A stretch of 64,000 nt of DNA from Synechococcus sp. BIOS-E4-1 (GCF_014279995.1 NZ_CP047935.1:531243-595242); one strand, 5' to 3'; numbered from the stretch's first letter, positions 28,777 to 37,504 are shown. Numbers and translations are program-made. The notes: generated by a model from the sequence alone, not told the origin.

Positions 28777-29289
28777 TCAGAGTTGTGCTTCAGCACTGAC
28801 CTGTCCTCCATCTGGTATCTCAGCACGACAGAGAATCCGTCCAGCCTGAGCGCTGCAGCCCCCCTGGCTCACAGCCCAGGCCTTCGGCACACCTCCAGCA
28901 AGCCCATCGGCGTCGTAGCTCGAAACGGACACACTGTTGATCCTGCCCTGCCAGTTGGCCGTTTTCAGTTGGCAGCTGCCAAGGCTGCAGTTCAGAAAAG
29001 GCGTTGATGACAACTCGGACACCACGAATGTGAGCCTCTGGCTGGAGCCGGGCCGATCGCCAGATCCGACAAAGCGGATGCTGATGATCGTGGATGTCCT
29101 GCCATCGATCTGGACCAAGCGGCAGCCACGCTTTTGTCCAGTTGTGGGGGTGAAACGACAGTTGCTGCTTTGGGCCTGATACCGACCTGCAAAGGATTCG
29201 AGTTCGGCATGAGCGGCGAGTGGGCAGCCCATGACAAACGCCAGGGCGCACCCGCGGAGGGCTTCTCGGTGGATTGGTGGGAAGCGCAT
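28777..29289 (-). CDS. Exported protein of unknown function
   Basis: A 170-residue protein with a clear signal peptide (MRFPPIHREALRGCALAFVM, cleavage probably after AAHA). The mature part is Cys- and Ser-rich, with short beta-like stretches (TSTIISIRFVGSGDR, RLTFVVSEL, INSVSVSSYD). Six cysteines (SNCRF, RGCRL, FLNCS, LGSCQ, QGGCS, RILCR) could form three disulfides in the periplasm. The start is ATG 29289; the open frame upstream is not coding-like. No family is recognised. Confidence 0.7.
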   Translation of the reverse strand: MRFPPIHREALRGCALAFVMGCPLAAHAELESFAGRYQAQSSNCRFTPTTGQKRGCRLVQIDGRTSTIISIRFVGSGDRPGSSQRLTFVVSELSSTPFLNCSLGSCQLKTANWQGRINSVSVSSYDADGLAGGVPKAWAVSQGGCSAQAGRILCRAEIPDGGQVSAEAQL

Positions 29290-29293
29290 CACT

Positions 29294-29461
29294 TCAGTAG
29301 TCGCTGTCGGCGACACACATGCCGATGCAGCTGATGCCATTGCTGGCGGTACGACCGCAGTGAGAGCAAAGCACGCGCTCTTGCGAAGCGGTGCTGGCTG
29401 AATCCTGCGCGGAGCTCTCGTCCCGCCGATTGCGAGCTGTTTCGGCAGCGGAGAGTGACAT
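29294..29461 (-). CDS. Small zinc-ribbon-like CxxC protein
   Basis: A 55-residue protein (MSLSAAETARNRRDESSAQD...). Its C-terminus holds four cysteines in the arrangement LCSHCGRT...GISCIGMCVADSDY, a likely zinc knuckle. The start is ATG 29461; the frame extends to 29548 but the extra part overlaps the divergent aldo/keto reductase. The stop is 4 bp from the start of the exported-protein gene. I recognise the Cys pattern as one seen in short picocyanobacterial proteins of unknown function. Its length means it is easily missed. Confidence 0.7.
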   Translation of the reverse strand: MSLSAAETARNRRDESSAQDSASTASQERVLCSHCGRTASNGISCIGMCVADSDY

Positions 29462-30470
29462 CGCATCGACCGTACTGAAGCGATCATGGCGTGCAGCGAT
29501 CCACGGCGTTGTGACAGGAATCGGATTCGGCACCTGGGCCTGGGGCAACCAGCTGCTCTGGGGCTATCGCCCCGAGAGAGACGATTCAGAGCTGAGGGCG
29601 ACATTCAGCTCAGCCGTTGCTGCCGGACTCCGCCTTGTGGATACGGCCGACTCCTACGGCACAGGACACCTGAATGGTCGTAGCGAAGAGCTGCTGGGTC
29701 AGTGTCTGACAGGGCTTGAGGCTTCTTCGCGTGCCAACCTCATCGTTGCCACCAAGCTGGCTCCCTTCCCCTGGCGTCTTGGCCGTCGCGGCCTTTTGAA
29801 AGCGTTCCAGGCCAGTCGGCAGCGCCTGCGTGGGCAGCTGGATCGGGTCCAGTTGCACTGGAGCACGGCCCGCTATGCGCCATGGCAGGAGCGACCGCTG
29901 CTGGATGGACTCGCTGATCTGGTGGAGCAGGGTGAAGTGCGTGAGCTTGGTGTTTCCAATGTCGGACCCCAGCGTCTAGAGCTTCTCCACAATCATCTGG
30001 CGCATCGGGGTGTTCGGCTGGCCAGTGTGCAGGTTCAGCTCTCACTGCTGGCGCCAGAGCCGATCAGGGCTGGCGGCATTCTTGACGTGTGCCGAAACCT
30101 TGGTGTTGAGGTGCTGGCCTATAGCCCTCTGGCTCTTGGGGTTCTGGCGCGCCGCCCTGGATGGACGCCGGCAGATGCAACTCTTTTGCGTTCAGGCCTT
30201 TTTCGTCGCCTGTTGCCAGGTTCGCTGACTCTGCGTCAGGCGATGGCTGACATGGCGCAGGCAAGGGGGGTGAATCAGGTGCAGGTGGCACTGAACTGGT
30301 GCAGGGCTCACGGAACCTGTCCGATTCCTGGATTTCGCAGACCCGCTCAGGTTGAAGATGCCCAACAGGCCCTCAGCTGGAACCTCACTCAGCAGGAGCG
30401 CAATCTGCTCGATCAGCTCAGTCGCGATTGTCCGGTTCGCATGCCGGACAATCCGTTTCAGAGCGCCTGA
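29391..30470 (+). CDS. Aldo/keto reductase
   Basis: A TIM-barrel NAD(P)H oxidoreductase of unknown carbonyl substrate. The core begins at TGIGFGTWAWGNQLLWGY and contains the catalytic set DTADSYGTG (Asp, Tyr), VATKLAPFPW (Lys) and LQLHWS-type (His), then RELGVSNVGPQRL and EVLAYSPLALGVL. The C-terminal cofactor-binding part is CPIPGFRRPAQVEDA. The start is unresolved: GTG 29391 (longest), TTG 29430 or GTG 29511. The last would avoid the antisense overlap with the CxxC protein and still keep the barrel. It overlaps the next gene by 13 bp, convergently. Confidence 0.88.
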   Translation: MLAESCAELSSRRLRAVSAAESDIASTVLKRSWRAAIHGVVTGIGFGTWAWGNQLLWGYRPERDDSELRATFSSAVAAGLRLVDTADSYGTGHLNGRSEELLGQCLTGLEASSRANLIVATKLAPFPWRLGRRGLLKAFQASRQRLRGQLDRVQLHWSTARYAPWQERPLLDGLADLVEQGEVRELGVSNVGPQRLELLHNHLAHRGVRLASVQVQLSLLAPEPIRAGGILDVCRNLGVEVLAYSPLALGVLARRPGWTPADATLLRSGLFRRLLPGSLTLRQAMADMAQARGVNQVQVALNWCRAHGTCPIPGFRRPAQVEDAQQALSWNLTQQERNLLDQLSRDCPVRMPDNPFQSA

Positions 30471-31075
30471 TCACTGGGTTCCGGGTCTGGACTCACGACC
30501 ACCGGCAGGGATGAAGCCTGGGGTTGCAGGGAAACCACCTTGAGTGGTGGTTTGATGGTGGGTGAAGGTTCTTCCGCCGACTGCTCGCAGGCTGAGAGCG
30601 CTTCCTGAAGCAGGGAATCGAACGTCGCGCCAGGAAGGCGGTGGCGCGCGATCTCCAGGAATGTTCGAGGCAGGGACTCTCCCGCAGCGCGGCGAACGGC
30701 CGGGTTGTCCCGGCGCTGTTGCTGTTCCTCCTCGATCGCTCTCAGAAAACGATGGGTGACATCGCGCTTCGTGCAGGCCTTGATCAACGTGTCACGGTCA
30801 CCCTGAACCTGCTCCAACTCGCTGATGCGACGCTCAAGGCTGACCAGCACCTCCGCAGCTTCTTTGCTGATGTTGGCCAGTTGCCCATCTGAGAGAAAGG
30901 GCATGTCGGCAACGAAGACTTTGCCGTGGTCCTTCAGTGCCAGAAAGGTTGGCCTCGGTCCGCCCTGACGGTGAGCTCCGCTTTTGTCGTATCCAGAACT
31001 GACTGGGCGTCTTGGAGGTGTGGGACCCGCCGACGAACGTCGTCGGGTCGTGCGTTGAGGTCTATCAAATGGCAT
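30458..31075 (-). CDS. Conserved cyanobacterial protein of unknown function
   Basis: A 205-residue protein. The first 45 residues are basic and Pro/Arg/Ser-rich (RTTRRRSSAGPTPPRRP), probably disordered. A central helical/coiled-coil part follows (AAEVLVSLERRISELEQVQGDRDTLIKACTKRD), then a globular-looking part (ESLPRTFLEIARHRLPGATFDSLLQEAL). The acidic/Pro C-terminus is flexible. The basic N-terminus suggests nucleic-acid or membrane-surface binding, but this is inference. It is convergent with the aldo/keto reductase. Confidence 0.65.
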   Translation of the reverse strand: MPFDRPQRTTRRRSSAGPTPPRRPVSSGYDKSGAHRQGGPRPTFLALKDHGKVFVADMPFLSDGQLANISKEAAEVLVSLERRISELEQVQGDRDTLIKACTKRDVTHRFLRAIEEEQQQRRDNPAVRRAAGESLPRTFLEIARHRLPGATFDSLLQEALSACEQSAEEPSPTIKPPLKVVSLQPQASSLPVVVSPDPEPSDQAL

Positions 31076-31208
31076 GGCTTACTAGGACGTATGTCACGAC
31101 GCATTGATCGATGCAGGATCGATCTGTCTGCTTGGAGACTAACGGGGCTGAAAGGCCTCAGTGCGCTTTGTCGTCCAGCTGTTGGAGTTTGTTGGATGCA
31201 GGTCTGTT

Positions 31209-32249
31209 TCAGGCCGGTAGGCCGAGCACTGGAGAGATTCCCTTGTCAGCTGAGGTCAAGATCTCGCCGATGTCCCATGCCCTGAAGCCCTGGTGTTCAC
31301 AGTGCTTGCGTGCAGCTTCCACGGCTGTTCCGGGAAGCACGAGGCAGTAGCCAATTCCAAGATTGAAGGTGTGCCAGAGATCGCGTTCCTTGATCTCTCC
31401 GTGGGACTGAAGCCAGCTGAACAGCTCTGAGCGCGGCCAGCGCTCGGGCTCCACCTTGGCGATCAAGCCATCCGGAAGGCAGCGAGGAAGGTTCTCGGGA
31501 ATGCCTCCGCCTGTGATGTGGGCCATGGCGTGAAGCGGAGTGGCTGATTCGATCAACCGCTTCACCAGTGCTGCGTACAAGTGGGTCGGCTTCAGGAGCG
31601 CCTGAATCAGAGGTTGATCATCGGAGCCGAAGCGGGTTTCGGCTGAGACGTTGTTGGCCTCGAGGATTTTGCGAACCAGGCTGAAGCCATTGCTGTGAAC
31701 TCCGCTGCTGCTGATCCCAAGAATGCGATCGCCGGCTCGAACTTGACTGCCGTCAATGACGGCGACCTCGTCAACGACGGCGACGCAAAAACCTGCCAGG
31801 TCGTAGCGACCGGCTGGATAAAAGCCAGGCATCTCCGCCGTTTCGCCGCCGAGCAATGCACAGCCACTCTGGCGGCAGCCATCAGCGATGCCTTCGACCA
31901 CAGTGGCCATGGCATCAGGACTCAGGGCTCCTGTTGCCATGTAATCGAGAAAAAAGAGGGGTTCAGCGCCGCTGGTGATGACGTCATTGACGCACATGGC
32001 GACCAGGTCAATCCCCACGTCGTGATGTCCGTGATGCTCCTGGGCGAGTTCAAGCTTGGTGCCAACGCCATCGGTCCCCGACACCAGCAGTGGACGTTTC
32101 AACCCCTGCGGCAGTCGGATCATGCCGCCAAAGCCGCCCAGTCCACCGACAACCTCAGGACGGTGAGTCGCTTCAACGCCGGTTTTGATCCGCTGCACGA
32201 AAGCTCGCCCAGCTTCCACGTCCACACCGGCGGCTCGGTAGTCCATCAA
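31209..32249 (-). CDS. purM: Phosphoribosylformylglycinamidine cyclo-ligase
   Basis: PurM makes aminoimidazole ribonucleotide (AIR) from FGAM with ATP, step 5 of purine synthesis. The 346-residue protein shows the N-terminal [20 protein letters not shown], the [12 protein letters not shown] segment, [25 protein letters not shown], the [18 protein letters not shown] signature and [17 protein letters not shown]. The start is at 32249 (MMDYR) or the second Met at 32246. It has no purine-gene neighbours. It is divergent from the RlpA-like gene. Confidence 0.97.
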   Translation of the reverse strand: MMDYRAAGVDVEAGRAFVQRIKTGVEATHRPEVVGGLGGFGGMIRLPQGLKRPLLVSGTDGVGTKLELAQEHHGHHDVGIDLVAMCVNDVITSGAEPLFFLDYMATGALSPDAMATVVEGIADGCRQSGCALLGGETAEMPGFYPAGRYDLAGFCVAVVDEVAVIDGSQVRAGDRILGISSSGVHSNGFSLVRKILEANNVSAETRFGSDDQPLIQALLKPTHLYAALVKRLIESATPLHAMAHITGGGIPENLPRCLPDGLIAKVEPERWPRSELFSWLQSHGEIKERDLWHTFNLGIGYCLVLPGTAVEAARKHCEHQGFRAWDIGEILTSADKGISPVLGLPA

Positions 32250-32594
32250 CAGCTGTCGTTCTGCTCTGATCCTCTCCCTTTACGAGCGGAGTGTCGTGTC
32301 CTCTGCTTGTGCCGCTGCAGTCGCCGGTCCTCTGGTGATCAGCGAGGCTTGTTGCTCGGATTGCCTGGACTGATCAATGGGGCGTCGGGGCTCTCTGCTA
32401 GTAGCCCAGTTGTCGCATCCTCTCCGGGTAGCTCATCAGCGTCTTGCTGCCGATCCGCATGAACCATCCCGGTCTGCAGGAGCCTCCAGTCATTTTTACG
32501 GTCAATTCACTTTTGTGTGTTTTGGTCGCGGTGCGCATTGGTCCTTGAGGGCCGAAGCAAGGGGTTATCCAGGCCCGCCGTTTGACCCACTGTT
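32250..32594. other. Intergenic region between purM and the RlpA-like gene
   Basis: 345 bp between divergent starts, so it should carry both promoters. I see no convincing coding frame, tRNA or strong hairpin. The small open frames here overlap only by chance. A conserved -10/-35 pair cannot be assigned by eye. Confidence 0.5.
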
Positions 32595-33305
32595 ATGGCT
32601 CGCTTTCTTCCTGCCATTGCTGCATTCGCCAGCGTTTCGCTGACAAGCATGGCTCTCTACCCTGTGCTTGCGAGAGATCTCGATGGCTTTGAGATCACTG
32701 ACCCTCTGGACCTCGTGCTGCCTTCCGAGCCAGTTTCCGCTGTCGAAATTGTTGAGCCATCGATCGAAGAGCTCGTTGATCCGGAGACAACTGACCCACT
32801 GACAACTGACCCGCTGACAGCAGACCCACTGACAACTGACCCACTGACAACTGACCCACTGACAACTGACCCACTGACAACTGACCCACTGACAACTGAC
32901 CCACTGACAACTGACCCACTGACAACTGACCCACTGACAGCCGTCGCCGAGCCTGAGCCAGCGGCGATCCCAACTCCCCCGGAGCCTCCCAATCCTGTTG
33001 TTCCTCTGGTGATCTCCACATATTCCGGTGAAGCCAGTTGGTATGGCCCCGGTTTTTACGGAAATCGCACCGCTAGCGGAGAGGTGTTCCGCCGCGGAAC
33101 GATGACTGCCGCTCACCGCACACTGCCCTTCGGGACGCGTGTGCGCGTGACGAACCTTTGGAATGGTCGTAAAGCGGTGGTGCGCATCAATGATCGTGGT
33201 CCATTCGCCGGTGACAGAGTGATTGATTTGGCGCATGGCGCCGCAAGCGAACTGGGATTGACGAGCAGTGGCATTGCCCAGGTTCGTCTTGAGGTGCTTC
33301 GCTGA
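32595..33305 (+). CDS. rlpA: RlpA-like double-psi beta-barrel protein with TTDPL repeats
   Basis: A 236-residue exported protein. The N-terminal signal peptide is MARFLPAIAAFASVSLTSMA with cleavage near VLA. An acidic linker follows, with ten tandem five-residue units (TTDPL, one TADPL) at residues 65-114. The C-terminal RlpA-like domain (ASWYGPGFYGNRTASGE, RRGTMTAAHRTLPFGTRVRV, VVRINDRGPFAGDRVIDLA) begins about residue 147. RlpA proteins bind or cleave denuded peptidoglycan glycan at septa. The SPOR domain common in proteobacterial RlpA is absent. Its stop codon overlaps the probable start of panC. Confidence 0.88.
   Translation: MARFLPAIAAFASVSLTSMALYPVLARDLDGFEITDPLDLVLPSEPVSAVEIVEPSIEELVDPETTDPLTTDPLTADPLTTDPLTTDPLTTDPLTTDPLTTDPLTTDPLTTDPLTAVAEPEPAAIPTPPEPPNPVVPLVISTYSGEASWYGPGFYGNRTASGEVFRRGTMTAAHRTLPFGTRVRVTNLWNGRKAVVRINDRGPFAGDRVIDLAHGAASELGLTSSGIAQVRLEVLR
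32787..32936 (+). repeat. 15-bp tandem repeat, ten copies, inside the RlpA-like gene
   Basis: Ten in-frame copies of a 15-bp unit close to ACAACTGACCCACTG, encoding TTDPL. The second copy has ACCCG for ACCCA and the third reads ACAGCAGAC; the last seven look identical. Identity at DNA level, not only at protein level, indicates recent slippage or unequal exchange. It makes an acidic, Pro-rich spacer between the signal peptide and the barrel domain. Confidence 0.97.
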
Positions 33306-34858
33306 GCCTTCGCGTCCTCCGATCTGGCTCCGAACTGTCTGCCTGGCGTGCATCAAGGCCTGGCCCGGTTGATTTCGTTCCCACCATGGGGGGGCTGCAT
33401 CAGGGTCACGCCGAACTGATCCGACGTGCGGTTGCTTGCTGCCCTGAGCCGGGATCAGTTGTGGTGAGCGTTTATATCAACCCACTGCAATTCGGCGAGG
33501 GGGAAGACTTTGAGCGTTACCCCCGCACCTTCGAGGCTGACTGCCTTTTGGCAGGGCAGGCGGGTGCAACAGCGATCTGGTGCCCGGATGAGCGCCAGAT
33601 TTATCCGGAGGGCGTGGCTTCTGGGTGGAGACTCCAAGCACCATCAGCCTTGCTGTCGGTGTTGTGTGGTCCCTCAAGGCCAGGTCATTTCGATGGAGTC
33701 GTCACCGTGGTCAGCCGCCTGCTGGCACTGGTCCAGCCAAGACAGCTCTGGCTGGGTGAGAAGGATTGGCAGCAACTCACGATTGTGCGCCGGATGGTGA
33801 GTGACCTGGGTTTGTCGGTTCGGGTCAGGGGATGTGCCACCGTGCGGGAGTCTGATGGTCTGGCTGCCAGTTCGCGCAATCTGTACCTGCTTCCAGCGGA
33901 GAGACGCAGCGCGGTAGCGATCGGAGTCGCTCTTCGTGGTGCTGCGACGCAGCTGCAGAACAGGCTTGTCGGCCAGAATGATGTTCTGATCCAACTCAGA
34001 CGGCAGCTCGAAACCGCTGGCCTTGAGGTGGAGTATGTAGAGGTCGTGGATCCATCCACGCTGCAGCCTGCGCAGGAAACGCAGTCCTTGCGCCTTTTGG
34101 CGGCAGCAGTCTGCTCTGGCTCCACACGCCTGATCGATCACATTTTTGTCATGACCCGTTCTCCCATCGTTGCCATTGACGGCCCCGCCGGTGCTGGCAA
34201 GAGCACGGTCACCCGGGCCTTCGCTGAACGCATGGGCCTGCTTTATCTCGATACCGGCGCCATGTATCGGGCCGTGACCTTGTGGGTCCAGGAGCACCGG
34301 GCTGATCCTGCCAATGCAGACGCCGTCGAGCGGCTTCTGAACGGGTTGGAGGTGGATCTTTCACCGTTGCGGAACGGTGTGCAGACCGTTTTTGTGAACG
34401 GCAGGGACGTCACGGAGGCGATCCGTGATCCCAAGGTCACCGCTGCGGTGTCGTTGGTGGCTGCCCATGCTTGCGTGCGAGCACTGCTGACGCGGCAGCA
34501 GCAGCGACTGGGCGAGAAGGGTGGATTGGTGGCGGAAGGACGCGATATCGGAACGGCTGTGTTTCCGGATGCCGAGCTCAAGGTGTTCCTGACGGCGACT
34601 CCTGAAGAACGGGCCCGTCGCCGCGCCAAGGATCTGCAGATGCGCGGTCATTCCGTGCCTGCCCTCAGTGAACTCGAAGCGCAGATTGTTGAGCGTGACC
34701 GGCTCGACAGCACCAGGACAATTGCCCCTCTGGTGCAGGCGCAGGATGCCACTGAGTTGATCACCGACGGGATGGGGATCGAAGCCGTGATTGACGCACT
34801 CGAGGACCTGTTCCGCAGGCGGGTTGCTGAAGAGGTCTGGCCCACTCCCGAACGTTGA
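33302..34858 (+). CDS. panC/cmk: Bifunctional pantoate--beta-alanine ligase / cytidylate kinase
   Basis: A fusion typical of cyanobacteria. The PanC half (to about residue 280) makes pantothenate, with VPTMGGLHQGHAELIRRA (HIGH-like), INPLQFGEGEDFERYPR, GEKDWQQLTIVRRM and SSRNLYL. The Cmk half phosphorylates CMP/dCMP, with P-loop AIDGPAGAGKSTVTRAFA, LYLDTGAMYRAVTL and GRDIGTAVFPDA. The first ATG (33386) lies inside the conserved MGGLHQGH motif. The open frame upstream to 33293 encodes SLRVLRSGSELSAWRA, a proper PanC N-terminus, with no ATG/GTG/TTG. CTG 33302 overlaps the RlpA stop (CTGA) and has GAGG seven bases upstream. I take it as the probable start. Confidence 0.9.
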   Translation: MSLRVLRSGSELSAWRASRPGPVDFVPTMGGLHQGHAELIRRAVACCPEPGSVVVSVYINPLQFGEGEDFERYPRTFEADCLLAGQAGATAIWCPDERQIYPEGVASGWRLQAPSALLSVLCGPSRPGHFDGVVTVVSRLLALVQPRQLWLGEKDWQQLTIVRRMVSDLGLSVRVRGCATVRESDGLAASSRNLYLLPAERRSAVAIGVALRGAATQLQNRLVGQNDVLIQLRRQLETAGLEVEYVEVVDPSTLQPAQETQSLRLLAAAVCSGSTRLIDHIFVMTRSPIVAIDGPAGAGKSTVTRAFAERMGLLYLDTGAMYRAVTLWVQEHRADPANADAVERLLNGLEVDLSPLRNGVQTVFVNGRDVTEAIRDPKVTAAVSLVAAHACVRALLTRQQQRLGEKGGLVAEGRDIGTAVFPDAELKVFLTATPEERARRRAKDLQMRGHSVPALSELEAQIVERDRLDSTRTIAPLVQAQDATELITDGMGIEAVIDALEDLFRRRVAEEVWPTPER

Positions 34859-34865
34859 TCCCTGT

Positions 34866-35360
34866 TCAGTCTTGGATGGGTTCCCCTTGATCCTGTGCGC
34901 TCAGTTCATCGAGCAATGCCGCGCAGGCATCTTCCAGTAGATCCAGCACATGATCAAAGCCGGCCTCCCCTCCGTAATAAGGATCAGGAACTTCGCTTTC
35001 GCTGTAACGCTCGCCGTAGCTGAGCATTGGCCGGATCTGGGCGGTGGCCCTTGCCCCCGCTTCAAGAGCTAATCCCTTGACGGCCTCGAGATTGTCGTCA
35101 TCCATGGTCAGTACCAGATCGAACTGTTCCAGGTCATGGCGTTCGATCTGTCGAGCCCGACTTGGCAGGTGAATGCCACGCCGCTTGGCCGCGGCCTGCA
35201 TCCGACGGTCCGCGGGATTACCCACGTGCCAGCTGCCGGTGCCGGCGGAGTCCACCACGTAGAGGTCTGATAGTCCTCGTTCATGGAGAAGATGCAGAAA
35301 AACGCCTTCCGCTGCGGGTGAACGACAGATATTGCCAAGACAGACGAAGAGTAATTTCAT
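34866..35360 (-). CDS. Low-molecular-weight protein-tyrosine-phosphatase
   Basis: A 164-residue LMW-PTP. The phosphate-binding loop is FVCLGNICRSPAAEGVF, with catalytic Cys and Arg at the N-terminus, and the general-acid Asp is in EVPDPYYGG. It dephosphorylates phosphotyrosine or arsenate-like substrates; the target is unknown. It is the last core gene before the phycobilisome rod genes, and co-directional with rpcG downstream of a 66-bp gap. Confidence 0.93.
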   Translation of the reverse strand: MKLLFVCLGNICRSPAAEGVFLHLLHERGLSDLYVVDSAGTGSWHVGNPADRRMQAAAKRRGIHLPSRARQIERHDLEQFDLVLTMDDDNLEAVKGLALEAGARATAQIRPMLSYGERYSESEVPDPYYGGEAGFDHVLDLLEDACAALLDELSAQDQGEPIQD

Positions 35361-35426
35361 GTTTTTAAAGACTGGTGTGAGTCATCGGCCGGGGCGAAAT
35401 GCCGTGATGTCAGACATTGAAAGGGT

Positions 35427-36803
35427 TTATGGGTCGTTATTTTTGCTCATTCTGGCTATGGCGATATTGATGCGTCTTGAGATCACCGGATCTGTCTCTT
35501 GTTCGCTTGTTTCAATCAGAAGATCCCTGGCTCGGGCGTCGCTGATGCCTTCCAGTGCGATGCAAGCGCTGTAGCGCAATCCCCAGTCGTCAGGGTATTG
35601 AAGTGTCCAGCTCAGTTTATCCATTGTGATCGTGAGTGATTGATGATCGGCTTGCTGAATCCAATCAATGTCTCCCAGTGCGCATGCGGCTACACGTCGT
35701 ATGTTGCCTTGGCAGTGATTGCCGATTTCGACTCCAACAGCATCAATCAATGCTGGGATGTAAATCCTGTCTTTGAGCTTTGCCATGGCTTTGACAAGGC
35801 CCATTTTGATGTCCTGATCTGATTCTGAAAAGTACAGATTGTGTAGATCTCCTTTGATGCTTTCCGGACTGTTGACAAGCAACTTGATGCCTTGTTCCCG
35901 TTCCATTAACGACGGCGACCCGAGCCTCTTAAAGGCATTGGAGATTAATTCAGCTGTTGAACTGGGTGGCTGCTCGGGATTGGTGGATTTTTGAACTTCT
36001 TGGCTAATGAGCAAATTGCCCGCAAAGTTTTCTCTCGTTAATTCATCGAGTGTTGTGAATAGAGAATCATGCACCTCTTCATTCCGTGCCTCTTGATTAT
36101 TTTCTCTCTTGGTTGACTTGAGCAATGAATCGCTCAGGATTGCCCTGATGGCATACATCTTGACGTTATTGGGGATGTTGGCTGCCAGGATCGGTTTGGC
36201 TGCTGCGAGCGTTCCGATGCGGGCAAGATCGAATGCGGCTGACTGCCTGACAAAGCGATTCTCGTGATTGAGGAGTGCAACGACTTGATCGAGATAGCTT
36301 TTGTCGCCTGTGCAGCAAAAAAAGAAAGATGCAGCTGAGCTCACCACTCTTTCGGAATCTGATCGGAGGAAGGGCTGGATTTTTTCAGAAACCTGCCAGA
36401 TTCGGAGCGAAGCCAGCGCTTCAATCAGAGCTTCTATGGGCTTGTTATGAATATCTTTGTCGAGGTAGTTGATGAGTGAGCTGGAGCATTGATCGCTTTT
36501 GATCTCTATCAGCGCTCTCAATGTTGCTTCGTGTAGTTGAACATCATCGGTTTCCAGTGTTTCAAGAAGCGCGTGGACGCAGCTTGCATCTCGGATCATG
36601 CCCAGGGATCGTGCCGCCTGCCGTCTCAGGGGGTACCCACCTGAGGAGGTGATCTCCCTTTCATCCTTCAGGCAATCAATCAGCTTGGGTACTGCTTCGA
36701 AAGCTCTGTGTTTGCCAAGCCACCAGGCGCCGTGGTAGCGAACACCAGCATCTTCATGATCCAGGGCTTCGAGGGCTGATTGTGTTGAGTTGATGGGGAT
36801 CAA
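35427..36803 (-). CDS. rpcG: Phycoerythrobilin lyase-isomerase RpcG (PecE-PecF-type fusion)
   Basis: A 458-residue HEAT-repeat bilin lyase. The N-terminal half resembles CpcE/PecE (SALEALDHEDAGVRYHGAWWLG, YPLRRQAARSLGMIRD), a linker lies around residue 235-285, and the C-terminal half resembles PecF (AFKRLGSPSLMEREQGIKLL). Residues 362-367 read NHCQGN, the PecF motif tied to isomerisation. Such fusions attach phycoerythrobilin to Cys84 of R-PC alpha and isomerise it to phycourobilin. It lies downstream of rpcT and rpcBA, consistent with its substrate. The motif suggests a blue-light-adapted rod. Confidence 0.92.
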   Translation of the reverse strand: MIPINSTQSALEALDHEDAGVRYHGAWWLGKHRAFEAVPKLIDCLKDEREITSSGGYPLRRQAARSLGMIRDASCVHALLETLETDDVQLHEATLRALIEIKSDQCSSSLINYLDKDIHNKPIEALIEALASLRIWQVSEKIQPFLRSDSERVVSSAASFFFCCTGDKSYLDQVVALLNHENRFVRQSAAFDLARIGTLAAAKPILAANIPNNVKMYAIRAILSDSLLKSTKRENNQEARNEEVHDSLFTTLDELTRENFAGNLLISQEVQKSTNPEQPPSSTAELISNAFKRLGSPSLMEREQGIKLLVNSPESIKGDLHNLYFSESDQDIKMGLVKAMAKLKDRIYIPALIDAVGVEIGNHCQGNIRRVAACALGDIDWIQQADHQSLTITMDKLSWTLQYPDDWGLRYSACIALEGISDARARDLLIETSEQETDPVISRRINIAIARMSKNNDP

Positions 36804-36838
36804 GTCTGAATTCTCAGCAACAGATCATCCGCTTCAGT

Positions 36839-37486
36839 TTAAATAGGGGTTTCTTCGCCCTGCGTGTCCGAGAAACCTCCATCAGGCTTGGGATCTTTTT
36901 CGGAAGATTGACTCCATTTTGCTTCCCATGATGCAGTCCTTTTGAAGCGAAATTCACCTGCGATCGAGCCCCAGCATCTCTCGTTGGTGACTGGGTCCTG
37001 ACCACGATCAAGCGTTGACAGAGTTTCGTTATCCAGGTGAAATGAACTAACAAGAATCGTTTCTTTGCCGTCTCGTTTGACAATGCATCGAGAGCCTGGC
37101 TCTATTTCGCCATGATATCCGTTTTCTCTTTTGGTGACTTGATAGTGGCAATTATCCAATGCTATGAGATCTGATTCTTTTATTTGTTTTCGTAGATTGA
37201 GGTCTGCTGTTGCTTTTGAGAATCGATCGGGTTCGCGAAAAAGATGGTTCCAGAGTTTGATGACTCCGTCTTCAATTTCTTCTGCTCGTATCATCCTTAA
37301 TCGGTATGGGTTTTTAGGATCAACAGCATAAGTTTGTTCCAGGAGGATGGATCCTGGATCAAGATGTTCTATTGGTCGATATTTAAGAAAAATATGTGCA
37401 AATAACGGTGGGTTGTCCAGGGCTTGCTGCTGATTGCTGTACTCTCCACATAAAAGGTCTAGGAATCGTTGCAGAGATGGTTTCAT
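36839..37486 (-). CDS. rpcT: CpcT/CpeT-family chromophore lyase (RpcT)
   Basis: A 215-residue T-type lyase, a calyx-shaped protein that attaches bilin to Cys153 of phycocyanin beta. Typical segments are FLDLLCGEYSNQQQALDNPPLFAHIFLKYRP, EQTYAVDPKNPYRLRMI, PGSRCIVKRDG and STLDRGQDPVTNERCWGS. The second T-family protein in the window (52386) has PE-context neighbours, so this one, next to rpcBA, is the R-PC form. The last 25 residues are polar and probably disordered. It is separated from rpcA by a terminator. Confidence 0.88.
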   Translation of the reverse strand: MKPSLQRFLDLLCGEYSNQQQALDNPPLFAHIFLKYRPIEHLDPGSILLEQTYAVDPKNPYRLRMIRAEEIEDGVIKLWNHLFREPDRFSKATADLNLRKQIKESDLIALDNCHYQVTKRENGYHGEIEPGSRCIVKRDGKETILVSSFHLDNETLSTLDRGQDPVTNERCWGSIAGEFRFKRTASWEAKWSQSSEKDPKPDGGFSDTQGEETPI

Positions 37487-37504
37487 CAGTGATGACCTGA
37501 AAAC

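Noticed and set aside
28626-28826. N-terminal extension of the LpxB-related gene
   Set aside because: It runs through the antisense of tRNA-Cys and has no similarity to the family.
29290-29604. 105-residue extension of the exported-protein gene
   Set aside because: The signal peptide begins at ATG 29289, and the upstream frame covers another small gene and the reductase start.
32787-32936. Possible CRISPR array
   Set aside because: Regular repeats, but 15-bp units adjoin without spacers and stay in the reading frame of a secreted protein.
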